From the NCBI RefSeq assembly GCF_006715175.1, contig NZ_VFMQ01000001.1:930001-994000 (forward strand): a stretch of DNA of 64,000 bases, in the 5' to 3' direction. The DNA comes from Curtobacterium citreum (GTDB lineage Bacteria; Actinomycetota; Actinomycetes; Actinomycetales; Microbacteriaceae). Position 1 is the first letter of the stretch. Every line of letters starts with the position of its first letter. Both the position numbers and the translations under genes were made by a program. Shown here piece by piece: positions 49,693-59,600 of the stretch. The notes beneath the pieces were generated by a model. The model searched no databases. It had not been told where the DNA came from and saw only the letters and a program-made list of their open reading frames with translations.

Positions 49693-51041
49693 GCACGAGC
49701 ACCACGAACCCGGCCGCGCCCGTGCCCGGCGCCGGCGACGGGGGAGCGGCGACCGACCCGACCGCCGGCCGCCCGGACACCTGGGCCTCGGCCGACCGCG
49801 GGCAGCTCATCGACCGGGCCGAGGTCGTCGTCACGAGTCCGAACCGCAACTTCGTCACGCTGAAGCTCACCACCGCCGACGGAGTCACGGGCCTCGGGGA
49901 CGCGACGCTGAACGGCCGTGAGCTCGCCGTCGCCGCGTACCTGACCGAGCACGTCGTCCCGCTGCTCGTCGGACGGGACGCGAGCCGCATCGAGGACGCC
50001 TGGCAGTTCCTCTACCGCTCGTCCTACTGGCGCCGCGGCCCGGTGACGATGGCCGCGATCGCCGCCGTCGACATGGCCCTCTGGGACATCAAGGGCAAGG
50101 TCGCGGGGATGCCCGTCTACCAGCTGCTCGGCGGTGCCTCGCGGACCGGGCTCATGGCGTACGGGCACGCTTCGGGCAAGGAGCTCCCGGAGCTGTTCGA
50201 CTCCATCCGCGAGCACCAGGAGGAGGGCTACCGGTCGATCCGCGTCCAGACGGGGGTCCCCGGCCTCGAGAGCATCTACGGCATCGCGTCGAACAAGACC
50301 ACCGAGGGCAACGCCGGCGTCCGGTACGACTTCGAGCCGGCGCAGCGCGGGGCCTTCCCCGCGATGGAGGACTGGGACACCCGGGCGTACCTGCGCCACG
50401 TGCCGACCGTGTTCGAGGCCGTCCGCAACGAGTTCGGCCCCGAGCTGCCGCTGCTCCACGACGGCCACCACCGGATGACCCCGCTGCAGGCCGCGAAGCT
50501 CGGCAAGTCCCTCGAGCCCTACGACCTGTTCTGGCTCGAGGACTGCACCCCCGCCGAGAACCAGGAGGCGCTGAAGCTCGTCCGCCAGCACACCACGACG
50601 CCGCTCGCGATCGGCGAGGTGTTCAACACGATCTGGGACTTCAAGGACATCATCCGCGACCAGCTCATCGACTACGTCCGCGGTGCGGTGACGCACATGG
50701 GCGGCATCTCCCCGCTCCGGAAGACGATGGACTACGCCGCGATGTACCAGATCAAGTCCGGGTTCCACGGGCCGACGGACATCTCCCCGGTGGGACTCGC
50801 GGCGCAGATGCACCTCGGGATGGCGATCCACAACTTCGGCATCCAGGAGTACATGCAGCACGGGCCGCAGACGAACCAGGTGTTCCGGCAGACCTTCACC
50901 TTCACGGACGGCTACCTGCACCCGGGCGACGAGCCGGGCCTCGGCGTGACGCTCGACGTCGACGAGGCCGGCAAGTACCCGTACGAGCAGGCGTACCTGC
51001 CGTTCAACCGACTGGCCGACGGCACCGTCCACGACTGGTAG
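49689..51041 (+). CDS. manD: D-mannonate dehydratase, enolase superfamily (ManD/RspA type)
   Basis: A 450-residue enolase-superfamily acid sugar dehydratase that removes water from D-mannonate to give 2-keto-3-deoxygluconate. The barrel has metal ligands in LLHDGHHRM (Asp, and the catalytic His), FWLEDCTPAE (Glu) and LAIGEVFN (Glu), with VTHMGGISPLRK and FHGPTDISPVG later. RSSYWRRGPVTMAAIAAVDM closes the N-terminal capping region. A 35-residue Ala/Gly/Pro-rich N-terminal extension is atypical. It replaces the unrelated UxuA in this pathway. Last gene of the operon. Confidence 0.92.
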   Translation: MSTSTTNPAAPVPGAGDGGAATDPTAGRPDTWASADRGQLIDRAEVVVTSPNRNFVTLKLTTADGVTGLGDATLNGRELAVAAYLTEHVVPLLVGRDASRIEDAWQFLYRSSYWRRGPVTMAAIAAVDMALWDIKGKVAGMPVYQLLGGASRTGLMAYGHASGKELPELFDSIREHQEEGYRSIRVQTGVPGLESIYGIASNKTTEGNAGVRYDFEPAQRGAFPAMEDWDTRAYLRHVPTVFEAVRNEFGPELPLLHDGHHRMTPLQAAKLGKSLEPYDLFWLEDCTPAENQEALKLVRQHTTTPLAIGEVFNTIWDFKDIIRDQLIDYVRGAVTHMGGISPLRKTMDYAAMYQIKSGFHGPTDISPVGLAAQMHLGMAIHNFGIQEYMQHGPQTNQVFRQTFTFTDGYLHPGDEPGLGVTLDVDEAGKYPYEQAYLPFNRLADGTVHDW

Positions 51042-51072
51042 CGCGCCCGCCCTGCCCGGGCATGCTGGGGGC

Positions 51073-51999
51073 GTGGAGTTCGCGGACGTGGCGAGGGAAC
51101 TGCTCCTCGTCGCGCCCGCGGACTTCGTGCGGGAGCGCACCGCCCGGCAGCGTGCGGTCCGCGGGAACGACCGTGCGCTCGCGACCCGGATCGGCGGGCT
51201 CCGGAAGCCCGCCCCGGCCGCCTGGGTGGTCGACCTGCTCGCGCACGAGGGCGCCCTCGACGAGGCGGTCGCCCTCGGACCGACGATCCGGCAGGCCCAG
51301 GCGGACGCCGACCCGGACGCGATCCGACAGCTCCGACGCCAGCGGTCCGCGGTCGTCGCCGCACTCGCCGAGACCGGAGCCGACCGGGCCGCCGACGCCG
51401 GGCACCCCGTGACCCCGGCGGTCCTCGAGCAGGTCCGGGCGACGATCGAGGCCGCGATGGCCGATCCGCACGCGGGCGCCGCGGTCCGGTCGGGGTTGCT
51501 CGTCCGTCCCCTCGAGAACGCCGGGTTCGACGCCGTCGACCTCGACGGCGCGCTCGCCGATCCCGACGCGGTCCCGGAGGCGTGGTCCGGCACCGGCGCG
51601 GAGCCGGTCCCGATCGCGAGCGCGAGGAGCGCGAGGAGCGCGCGGAAGCCGAGCCGCGCCTCCAGGCCGGCGAAGCCGCCCACCGAGTCGAAGCCGAAGT
51701 CCGAGCCGCAGCCCGGACCAGAACCACGCGTCGACCCGGCGGCGGAACGCCGGGCGGCCCGCAAGGCGGAGTCCCTCGCCCGCACGGAGTCCCGCGACGC
51801 GGACGCCGCGCTCGACGCTGCCGAGACGGACCTGGAGCGCGTGGAGGACCACCGCGCCGACCTCGAGCGGCAGCTCGCCGACGCCACGGCCGAGGTCGAG
51901 CGCGCCACCCGTACCCGCGACGACGCCGAGGCGGCGAGCGACCGCGCACGTGAGCTCCTGCGCGCCGCACAGCGCCACCGCCGCGACGTCGGGCACTGA
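51073..51999 (+). CDS. Coiled-coil protein of unknown function (308 aa)
   Basis: Residues 1-170 are a helical domain (ARELLLVAPADFVRERTARQ, GGLRKPAPAAWVVDLLA). Residues about 175-222 are a Ser/Pro/Lys-rich linker starting SARSARSARKPSRAS. Residues about 222-300 form a long charged coiled coil (ERRAARKAESLARTESRDAD and onward). No membrane segment or signal peptide. GTG 51073 has CATGCT six bases upstream, resembling the leaderless signature. I do not recognise a function; the architecture suggests a scaffold or nucleic-acid-associated protein. Confidence 0.72.
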   Translation: MEFADVARELLLVAPADFVRERTARQRAVRGNDRALATRIGGLRKPAPAAWVVDLLAHEGALDEAVALGPTIRQAQADADPDAIRQLRRQRSAVVAALAETGADRAADAGHPVTPAVLEQVRATIEAAMADPHAGAAVRSGLLVRPLENAGFDAVDLDGALADPDAVPEAWSGTGAEPVPIASARSARSARKPSRASRPAKPPTESKPKSEPQPGPEPRVDPAAERRAARKAESLARTESRDADAALDAAETDLERVEDHRADLERQLADATAEVERATRTRDDAEAASDRARELLRAAQRHRRDVGH

Positions 52000-52082
52000 A
52001 CCCCGACGACGGCCGGGATCGACCACTCATCCCCTCGGATGAAAGCCACCGCTCCCGCTCGCTCCCGCGCCGGAGCCCGCCC

Positions 52083-52088
52083 TACGCT
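52083..52088 (+). promoter_or_regulatory. -10 box TACGCT of the second two-component pair
   Basis: TACGCT ends seven bases before ATG 52096 and decides that start over the upstream in-frame ATG at 52039. Confidence 0.5.
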
Positions 52089-52095
52089 CGCCGAC

Positions 52096-53298
52096 ATGAC
52101 CTCCTTCCTCCGCCGCCGGGCACGGCACCTCCTGGCACCCGCCGCGGGCGCCGTGTACCTCGTGCTCTGGATCGTCGCCGAGGCCGGACGCGCCGACCTG
52201 ACCGGCCACGTGCTCGTCGTCAGTGCGTTCGCCGTCGCGATCGCCCTGGCGTCCTGGATGCCCGCGACGGCCCTCGGCCTCGTGGTGGTCGTCCCGCTGC
52301 TGCAGGCGCTCCACCTGCTCGCCCGCCCGCGGGACACGACGTGGCCGGAGTACCTGGCGATCGCGATCGTCGTCGGGGTCGTCGGTGCCGGCCGGTCCGG
52401 GCTGCTGCGGTGGCTCGCGGTCCCGGTCCTCGGTGTCGCGAGCGTCGCGGCGGCCTGGGCGATGGCCGTGCCGACCGTGGCCGACCCGGACGTCTGGTCG
52501 AACTGGACCGCTTCGGGCGAGGGGACGCGCGGCAGCCTCGTCCTGCTCTCCCTCGCCATCGCGGGTGCGAGCGGCATCGCCTGGGCGGTGGGCGTCGCGA
52601 TCGGTGCCGCGTGGCGGATCGGGCTCGCCCGCACCAGGGTCGCCGTCGCGGAGCGCGAGACCGCGGTGACGACCGCTGAACTGCGCGCCGAGCAGGACCG
52701 CGCCCGGATCGCCCGCGACGTCCACGACTCCCTGGCGCACTCGCTCGCGGTCGTGGTCTCGCAGGCCCAGGGCGCCGCGGCGGTCGCGGGGTCGGACGGC
52801 CCGACGGCGACGGCCCTGCGCGACATCGCCGACGTCAGCCGCAGCGCGCTCGGGGACGTCCGGTCGCTCGTCGAGCGGATCCAGGGCACCGGTCCGGCCG
52901 CGGCGCACGGGCTCGCCGACGTGCCGGACCTCGTCGAGGACATGCGCGAACTCGGCATGCGGGCAACGCTCGAACAGCACGGGGACCCCGTCCGGCTCGG
53001 GACCGCGACGGACGGTGCCGTGCACCGGATCGTGCAGGAGAGCCTGACGAACGTCCTCAAGCACCAGGGGCGCACGGCCGAGGCGCGGGTCGTCCTGGAC
53101 TGGCGCGGGCCGGGACTCGGCGTCGTCGTGACCTCACGCGGGGACGCGCCGCTCGTCGCCCTCGACGGCCCGGGATCCGGGGTCGACGGCATGCGTGAGC
53201 GCGCCCGGCTCGCCGGCGGCTGGCTCCGCGCGGGGGACGGCGACGACCCCGACGAGTTCGTCGTGACGGGCTGGCTCCCGACCGAGGCCGGCCGGTGA
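52096..53298 (+). CDS. Sensor histidine kinase (NarL/DesK type), second pair
   Basis: A 400-residue membrane sensor with about five predicted membrane segments (residues 12-180) and a short extracytoplasmic loop. The HisKA_3 helix has His210 in RIARDVHDSLAHSLAV, and the ATPase domain shows RIVQESLTNVLKHQ and SGVDGMRERARLAGG. ATG 52096 is chosen because TACGCT lies seven bases upstream; ATG 52039 would add 19 residues of low-complexity sequence and would include the promoter. It overlaps its response regulator by four bases. Confidence 0.9.
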   Translation: MTSFLRRRARHLLAPAAGAVYLVLWIVAEAGRADLTGHVLVVSAFAVAIALASWMPATALGLVVVVPLLQALHLLARPRDTTWPEYLAIAIVVGVVGAGRSGLLRWLAVPVLGVASVAAAWAMAVPTVADPDVWSNWTASGEGTRGSLVLLSLAIAGASGIAWAVGVAIGAAWRIGLARTRVAVAERETAVTTAELRAEQDRARIARDVHDSLAHSLAVVVSQAQGAAAVAGSDGPTATALRDIADVSRSALGDVRSLVERIQGTGPAAAHGLADVPDLVEDMRELGMRATLEQHGDPVRLGTATDGAVHRIVQESLTNVLKHQGRTAEARVVLDWRGPGLGVVVTSRGDAPLVALDGPGSGVDGMRERARLAGGWLRAGDGDDPDEFVVTGWLPTEAGR

Positions 53299-53951
53299 GC
53301 GCGATCCGCGTCGCGGTCGTCGACGACCAGCGCCTGTTCGCGTCCGGCATGCGGATGCTCGTCGACGCGCAGGACGACATGTCCTGCGTCGGCACCGCGG
53401 GCGACGGCCAGGCGGCCCTCGACCTCTGTGCCGCCGAGGACCCCGACGTGCTCCTCCTGGACCTCCGGATGCCGGTGCTGAACGGCATCGAGACCACGGC
53501 CCGGCTCGCCGAGCGCGGTGGGGAACGCCCGCGGGTGGTCGCCCTCACGACGATCCGGCGTGACGAAGCGGTGCTCGCAGCGCTGCGCGCCGGAGCCGCC
53601 GCGTTCCTGACGAAGGACGCGCTGCCGGAGGTCGTGCTCGCGACGATCCGAGACGTGCACGAGGGGCGCCCGGCGCCGACCGAGGCCGAGGCACTCGACC
53701 TGCTCCGCACCGACGGGACCCTCGTCGAGACACCCCGTCCGGACGCAGTGCTCGACGCCCTGAGCGCCCGCGAGCGCGAGGTGTTCCTGCTCGTCGCCAA
53801 GGGCCTGAGCAACCAGGAGATCGCGTCCGCCGTGTTCCTCAGCGAGGCCACGGTCAAGACGCACGTCCGCGCGGTGCTGACGAAGCTCGGGCTCCGGAAC
53901 CGGATCCAGGTCGTCATCACCGCACACGAACGCGGCCTCGTCCGCGCCTAG
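53295..53951 (+). CDS. LuxR/NarL-family response regulator, second pair
   Basis: A 218-residue regulator. The receiver begins IRVAVVDDQRLFASGM, with phospho-acceptor Asp56 in VLLLDLRMPVLNG and conserved Lys in FLTKDALPE. The LuxR HTH spans SAREREVFLLVAKGLSNQE to KTHVRAVLTKLGLRNR. GTG 53295 overlaps the kinase stop (GTGA). Only nine bases separate it from the exported protein gene that follows, a plausible target or partner. Confidence 0.93.
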   Translation: MSAIRVAVVDDQRLFASGMRMLVDAQDDMSCVGTAGDGQAALDLCAAEDPDVLLLDLRMPVLNGIETTARLAERGGERPRVVALTTIRRDEAVLAALRAGAAAFLTKDALPEVVLATIRDVHEGRPAPTEAEALDLLRTDGTLVETPRPDAVLDALSAREREVFLLVAKGLSNQEIASAVFLSEATVKTHVRAVLTKLGLRNRIQVVITAHERGLVRA

Positions 53952-53960
53952 GGGGAAACC

Positions 53961-54917
53961 ATGCGTCCGACCCAGCGTGCCGCGAAGACCGGCACCCTGC
54001 TCCTCGTCGTCGCCGGGCTCGGCGCGGCCGTCCTGCACCAGCTGCCCGAGCCGGCCGACCAGACGATCCGACCCACCGCCGAGCGGGACCCGGACACCTG
54101 GTCGATGCCGCTCGACGGCTACGTCCAACCCGGGTCCTCCGAGGAGACGTACGCCGTCAACCTGCTCGTGCAGCCGTGCCTGGTCGACCAGGGCATCGAC
54201 TCCCCGATGCCCTGGGCGACGCTCGACGGTCTGCGAGCCCAGTCCGTCGTCGACGAGACGCCCGAGCGTGGCAACCCGTCGCCGGCGCTCGCCTGGTCAC
54301 GACCACTGAGCGCTGATGATGCCGCTCGCCGCGGCTACCACGCGCCGTCGACGGACGGTGCGAACGCCTCTGGCATCCTGGCGTGGGGGCAGGACCCTGA
54401 GCGCAATGCCGCGTACACCGCGGCTGCCGGGGCGGAGGTCGACCGCTGCTACCGAGCATCTCGCCGGACGCTCGGCACGGGCAACGGTGCGGCACAGAGC
54501 GCCTCGCAGACCGCGAAGCGCCTGACGTACCTCGCGGCCGAGGACGCCCGCCGCACGCCCGAGGTCCGCGCCGCGGCGACGCGCTGGCGGCAGTGCCTCG
54601 CGCGGACGGCGACGCATGAGCTCCCCGACGACCCGCACGGCATGCCGACGACGGCGATGCGGCAGGCCTTCGCACTCGAGGCGCGGACGGTCGCGGGCGA
54701 CGACGAGATCGCCCTCGCCGAGCACGACGTGGCCTGCCAGACCTCGTCCGAGTACCGCGCCGCGCTGTACGACGCGCAGTGGAACCGCCTCCTGCACGTG
54801 ACGGCGACCGACGCCGCCGTGCTCCGGTCGGCGGACGGCGACCAGGCCGCGCTCGCGGACCGCGTCGCCGCGACGATCGAGCGGCTCGCGCCGCCGGCAC
54901 CCGAGGGCGTCGACTGA
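53961..54917 (+). CDS. Exported protein of unknown function (318 aa)
   Basis: An N-terminal signal anchor (about residues 9-27, TGTLLLVVAGLGAAVLHQL) is followed by an extracytoplasmic domain with three or four cysteines (VQPCLVDQG, DRCYRA, WRQCLAR, HDVACQT) that could pair. The domain is helical and contains AAGAEVDRCYRASRR and ALYDAQWNRLLHVT. GGGGGAAACC precedes ATG 53961. It follows the two-component genes by nine bases in the same direction and is probably co-transcribed; it may be the sensed or regulated envelope component (inference). A perfect palindrome ends the unit. Confidence 0.78.
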   Translation: MRPTQRAAKTGTLLLVVAGLGAAVLHQLPEPADQTIRPTAERDPDTWSMPLDGYVQPGSSEETYAVNLLVQPCLVDQGIDSPMPWATLDGLRAQSVVDETPERGNPSPALAWSRPLSADDAARRGYHAPSTDGANASGILAWGQDPERNAAYTAAAGAEVDRCYRASRRTLGTGNGAAQSASQTAKRLTYLAAEDARRTPEVRAAATRWRQCLARTATHELPDDPHGMPTTAMRQAFALEARTVAGDDEIALAEHDVACQTSSEYRAALYDAQWNRLLHVTATDAAVLRSADGDQAALADRVAATIERLAPPAPEGVD

Positions 54918-54992
54918 CGCGTCGCGCCGACGGACCGGCGGACGTGGGCAGGTGGTCCTGGGGGGACCGGCCCGCGTCCGCCGGGTGGGGAG

Positions 54993-55040
54993 CACCGGAC
55001 GGGAGGATCGTGGCGGCGCCGCCACGATCCTCCCGTCCGG
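54993..55040. terminator. Palindrome family A, copy 7 (perfect 48 bp)
   Basis: Arms of 24 bp (54993-55016 and 55017-55040) are exact complements without loop; core CGGACGGGAGGATCGTGGC. It lies between the exported-protein gene and the rplY promoter and likely ends the two-component transcript. Confidence 0.8.
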
Positions 55041-55098
55041 TCGTGGGCACCCGCGGACCGCAGCCCGGTCCTGGTGCGACACGCCCGGCTGCTCCTGC

Positions 55099-55142
55099 TA
55101 GACTCGCAAACCGACTTCGGCGAGGGCCGCGTACGCGCGGCC
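55099..55142 (+). promoter_or_regulatory. rplY promoter (-10) and leader hairpin
   Basis: TAGACT (55099-55104) is a -10 candidate with no clear -35. The resulting leader of about 160 bases holds a hairpin with 7-bp arms GGCCGCG (55125-55131) and CGCGGCC (55136-55142). The remaining leader to AGGAGG near 55264 shows no small ORF. Confidence 0.4.
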
Positions 55143-55273
55143 GTGATCGACGCGGTAGGGAGACCCGGCCCAGTCCTGGGAGCGTTCCTCACGCGTGCAC
55201 GCGTTCGAGTTGCAACACCACAGACCCCCCCGATGCCGGCACCCCGGCGTCGACCCCGACACCAGGAGGCACC

Positions 55274-55915
55274 ATGGCCGACTACACCAAGCTCGCAGCG
55301 GAGAACCGCACCAAGTTCGGCAAGGGCGCTGCGCGCAAGCTCCGCGCTGCCGACAAGATCCCCGCGGTCGTCTACGGCCACGGCACCGAGCCGCAGCACA
55401 TCACCCTCCCGGGCCACGAGACGATGCTGCTCGTCCGTACCGCCAACGCGGTCGTCGACCTCGACATCGAGGGTGCGGCCCAGCTCGCCCTCGTCAAGGA
55501 CGTCCAGCGTGACCCGGTGCGCCAGATCATCGAGCACATCGACCTCGTCGTCGTGCGCCGTGGCGAGAAGGTCACGGTCGACGTGCCCGTCGTCGTCACC
55601 GGTGAGTCCTTCTCCGGCACCATCCACGTGCAGGACCTCTCCTCGGTCTCCCTCCTCGTCGAGGCGACCGCGATCCCCGAGCACGTGACGGTCGACGTCG
55701 AGGGCCTCGAGGACGGCACGCAGGTCCTCGCCTCGCAGCTCGAGCTGCCGGCCGGTGCCGAGCTCGAGACCGACGCCGAGGCGCTCGTCGTCCAGATCGT
55801 CACCCCGCGTGCGACCGCCGACGACATCGCCGCCGACGAGGAGTCCGCCGAGGCGGGTGCCGAGGCCGGTGCCGAGGGCGAGGCCGCCGAGTCGACCGAC
55901 GCCGACTCCGAGTAG
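55274..55915 (+). CDS. rplY: Ribosomal protein bL25 (Ctc/TL5 form)
   Basis: A 213-residue two-domain L25 that binds 5S rRNA in the large subunit. The N-terminal L25 domain (residues 1-95) has AENRTKFGKGAARKLRAADK, IPAVVYGHG and VKDVQRDPVRQIIEHIDL. The C-terminal beta domain (about 100-190) is followed by a highly acidic tail (Glu/Ala, ESAEAGAEAGAEGEAAE). ATG 55274 has AGGAGG. It is followed by pth 31 bp downstream, the usual actinobacterial order, and both are probably co-transcribed. Confidence 0.96.
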   Translation: MADYTKLAAENRTKFGKGAARKLRAADKIPAVVYGHGTEPQHITLPGHETMLLVRTANAVVDLDIEGAAQLALVKDVQRDPVRQIIEHIDLVVVRRGEKVTVDVPVVVTGESFSGTIHVQDLSSVSLLVEATAIPEHVTVDVEGLEDGTQVLASQLELPAGAELETDAEALVVQIVTPRATADDIAADEESAEAGAEAGAEGEAAESTDADSE

Positions 55916-55946
55916 TCACTCCTCGCAGGACGTCTGGCCGACGCTG

Positions 55947-56531
55947 ATGACAGGAACGACCCTCGTCGTGGTCGGGCTCGGGAACCCCGGGCCCGGCTAC
56001 GCGGGGAACCGGCACAACGTCGGCCAGATGGTCCTCGATGAACTCGCCGCCCGCATGGGTGCGACGTTCAAGAAGCACAAGACCCCGAACCAGGTCGCCG
56101 AGGGGCGCCTGGTGCCGGGCGGCCCGAAGCTCGTCCTCGCGAAGCCCGGGTCGTTCATGAACACCTCCGGTGGTCCGGTCTCGAGCGTGCTCGGGTTCTA
56201 CAGCGCCACCCCGGCCGACCTCGTCGTCGTGCACGACGAGCTCGACCTGCCGTTCGACACCGTCAGGCTCAAGGGCAGCGGCGGGCACGGCGGGCACAAC
56301 GGCCTCCGCGACATCATCAAGGCGACCGGCACGAACGAGTTCACCCGGGTGCGGATCGGCATCGGCCGGCCCCCGGGACGCCAGGACCCCGCCGACTACG
56401 TGCTCCGCGACTTCTCGCCGACCGAGAAGAAGACGCTGCCGAACCTGCTCGCCGACGGCGCCGACGCGGTCGAGGCGATCGCTGAGCTCGGGCTCCTCGC
56501 CGCGCAGCAGCGCGTCCACGCTCCTTCGTGA
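55947..56531 (+). CDS. pth: Peptidyl-tRNA hydrolase
   Basis: A 194-residue enzyme that recycles peptidyl-tRNAs released from ribosomes. The active site is complete: Asn and catalytic His in GLGNPGPGYAGNRHNVG, Asn in KPGSFMNTSGGPV and Asp in VVVHDELDLPF. GSGGHGGHNGLRDI is the conserved loop. No good Shine-Dalgarno is seen at ATG 55947 (CAGGACG further upstream), so it may depend on rplY translation. mfd follows in the same direction after 91 bp. Confidence 0.96.
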   Translation: MTGTTLVVVGLGNPGPGYAGNRHNVGQMVLDELAARMGATFKKHKTPNQVAEGRLVPGGPKLVLAKPGSFMNTSGGPVSSVLGFYSATPADLVVVHDELDLPFDTVRLKGSGGHGGHNGLRDIIKATGTNEFTRVRIGIGRPPGRQDPADYVLRDFSPTEKKTLPNLLADGADAVEAIAELGLLAAQQRVHAPS

Positions 56532-56609
56532 CCCGACGCTGCCTCCCGCCCTCGCAGCGCTCTGCGTTCGCGGGTCGCGGACGTCGCGACCGCTGTCGGA
56601 GGGCGCCGG

Positions 56610-56615
56610 TACCAT
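56610..56615 (+). promoter_or_regulatory. -10 box TACCAT of mfd
   Basis: TACCAT ends seven bases before GTG 56623; no ribosome site is present, so mfd may be leaderless. Confidence 0.45.
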
Positions 56616-56622
56616 CGTCTGA

Positions 56623-59600
56623 GTGACGATCTCGGGCATCATCCCTGCGCTCTCGCGCGCCTCCGCGTTCGATCGCGTCCTCCGCGCCGCCGGGCGTGAC
56701 GCCGACTTCTCCGTCGTCGACGGCCTCCGCGTGCCGCTGCTCGCGGCGCTCCTGGCCGAGCGCGACGGCCCCCAGTGCCTGTTCGTCATCACGGCGACGG
56801 GGCGCGAGGCCGAGGCGGTCCGCGGTGCCTTCACGTGCACCGTGCCCGACGCCGAGGTCCTCGAGTTCCCGGCGTGGGAGACCCTGCCGCACGAGCGGCT
56901 CAGCCCGAGCGCGCAGACCGTCGGCACGCGCATCGCCACCCTCCGGAAGCTCGCCGCGTGGCAGGACGCCGCGCCGGCCGAGCGCCGCACGACCGTGGTC
57001 GTCGCGAGCGTCCGCGCGGCGCTGCAGCCCATCGCCGGCAACCTCACGTCGCTCGCACCCGTCGCGCTCCGCAGCGGCTCCCGCGGCAACGACCTCGGGC
57101 AGATCGCGTCGCAGCTCGTCGACCTGGCGTACGCCCGCGTCGACCTGGTCACCCGTCGGGGTGAGTTCGCCGTGCGCGGTGGCATCCTCGACGTCTTCCC
57201 CCCGGGGGCCGACCACCCGGTGCGCGTCGACTTCTTCGGCGACGAGATCGAGGCGATCAAGGCCTTCTCCGTGGCCGACCAGCGCACGACCGACGACGAC
57301 CTCGGCGCCGTCGACCTCACCGCCTCCCGCGAGCTCCTGCTGAGCGACGACGTGCGGCAGCGGGCGCGCGAGATGCTGCACGAGTTCCCGAACCTGTCCC
57401 AGATGCTCGCGAAGATCGCGGAGGGCATCCCGGTCGAGGGCATGGAGTCGCTCGCGCCGGCGCTCGTGCAGGACCTCGTCCCCGTCACGAGCTACCTGCC
57501 GGACGCCGCGACCGTGGCCGTGCTCTCCCCGGAGCGGGTCGCCGGGCGCGCGCACAGCCTGGCCGAGACGAACACCGAGTTCCTGCAGGCCGCGTGGAGC
57601 GCCGCGGTCGCCGGGGCACAGGCGCCGATCGACCTCGACGCGGGCAACTTCCTCACCGTGCAGCAGCTCAAGAACGGCCGCGGGCAGCGCACCTGGTGGA
57701 CGGTCACGCCCTTCGACTCCGGGCTCGACGAGGGCGACCGCGACCGTGTGCTCACCGACGCCGAGGCAGCGGCCGAGGCGGGGGAGTACATCCGCGTGCG
57801 CGCCGAGGCCATCCCGAGCTTCGCCGGGAGCGCGGACGGCGCCGTCGAGCACGTCAAGCACCTGGTCGACGACGGCTGGGCGGTCGTCGTCACGGCGCAG
57901 GGCAAGGGGCTCGTCGAGCGCGCCGTGCAGGTCCTCGCGGACGCCGGGGTCGCCGCCCGCGCCGGTGAGCTCACCGCCCCGCCGGAGCCGGGCGTCGCCC
58001 TGGTCACGACCGCCTCGGTCGAGGCCGGCTTCGCCACCCCGGACCCCCGGATCGCGCTCCTCAGCGAAGCCGAGTTCTACGGCCGCAGCGTCCAGCAGGG
58101 CGCCCGCACCGTCAAGAAGCTCGCGGCCCGACGCAAGAACGTCGTCGACCCGCTGCAGCTCAAGGCCGGCGACGTGGTCGTGCACGCCACGCACGGCATC
58201 GGCAAGTTCGTGGAGCTCGTCAGTCGCGAGGTCTCGAGCGGCGGCCGCAACGCCGTGAAGACGCAGCGCGAGTACCTCGTGCTCGAGTACGCGCCGTCGA
58301 AGCGCGGCTACCCGGGCGACAAGCTGTTCGTCCCCACCGATCAGCTCGACCAGCTCTCCCGGTACGTCGGCGGCGAGAGCCCGACGCTGTCGAAGATGGG
58401 CGGCTCGGACTGGGCGGCCGCGAAGTCGAAGGCGCGCAAGGCCGTCCGCGACATCGCCGTCGACCTCGTCAAGCTGTACTCCGCGCGCATGGCGTCGAAG
58501 GGGCACGCGTTCGGCCCCGACACCCCGTGGCAGCGCGAGCTGGAAGAGGCGTTCCCGTTCGCCGAGACCGCCGACCAGCTGACGACCATCGACGAGATCA
58601 AGCGCGACATGGAGCGCCCGATCCCGATGGACCGACTGCTGTCCGGCGACGTCGGCTACGGCAAGACCGAGGTCGCGATCCGTGCTGCGTTCAAGGCCGT
58701 GCAGGACGGCAAGCAGGTCGCCGTGCTCGTCCCGACGACCCTGCTCGTCCGCCAGCACATGGAGACGTTCCAGGAGCGCTTCGCCGGGTTCCCCGTGCAC
58801 CTCCGCGCGCTCAGCCGCTTCCAGTCCGAGAAGGAGTCGAAGGAGACCATCGCGGGTCTCGCCGACGGCACCGTCGACATCGTCATCGGCACGCACCGGA
58901 TCCTGTCGCAGAGCATCCAGTTCAAGGACGTCGGCCTCGTCATCATCGACGAGGAGCAGCGGTTCGGCGTCGAGCACAAGGACCAGCTCAAGAAGCTCAA
59001 GACCAACGTCGACGTCCTGGCGATGTCCGCGACGCCGATCCCGCGCTCGCTCGAGATGGCGGTCACGGGCATCCGCGAGATGTCCACCCTGGCCACCCCG
59101 CCGGAGGACCGCCACCCGATCCTGACCTTCGTCGGACCGCAGTCCGACCTGCAGGTCGCCGCGGCGATCCGACGTGAACTGCTGCGCGAGGGCCAGGTGT
59201 TCTACGTGCACAACCGCGTCAAGGACATCCAGTCCGTGGCGTCGCACCTCGCCGAGATCGTCCCCGACGCCCGCATCCAGGTCGCCCACGGGCAGATGTC
59301 CGAGGGCGCCCTCGAGCAGGTCATGGTCGACTTCTGGGAGCGGAAGTTCGACGTCCTCGTGTCGACCACGATCGTCGAGACCGGCCTGGACATCGCGAAC
59401 GCGAACACGCTCATCATCGACAAGGCGGACAAGTACGGCCTGTCCCAGCTGCACCAGCTGCGCGGTCGCGTCGGTCGTGGGCGGGAGCGCGGCTACGCGT
59501 ACTTCCTCTACGACGCCGACAAGCCGCTGTCCGAGACCGCGCAGGACCGCCTCGAGACCATCGCCGCGAACAACGAGCTCGGTGCGGGCATGCAGGTCGC

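Noticed and set aside
52039..52095. ATG 52039 as the start of the second histidine kinase
   Set aside because: The added 19 residues are low-complexity and encoded by sequence containing the TACGCT box; no ribosome site precedes it.
48639..54128. A minus-strand open frame of 1829 codons opposite the mannitol dehydrogenase, manD and two-component genes
   Set aside because: Its composition (runs of Arg, Ser, Ala), lack of any domain and exact opposition to well-supported genes show it is a GC-skew artefact of codon position.
54918..55273. A riboswitch or T-box in the rplY leader
   Set aside because: Only a simple 7-bp hairpin and the family-A palindrome are visible; no conserved riboswitch core or specifier-like loop was recognised.
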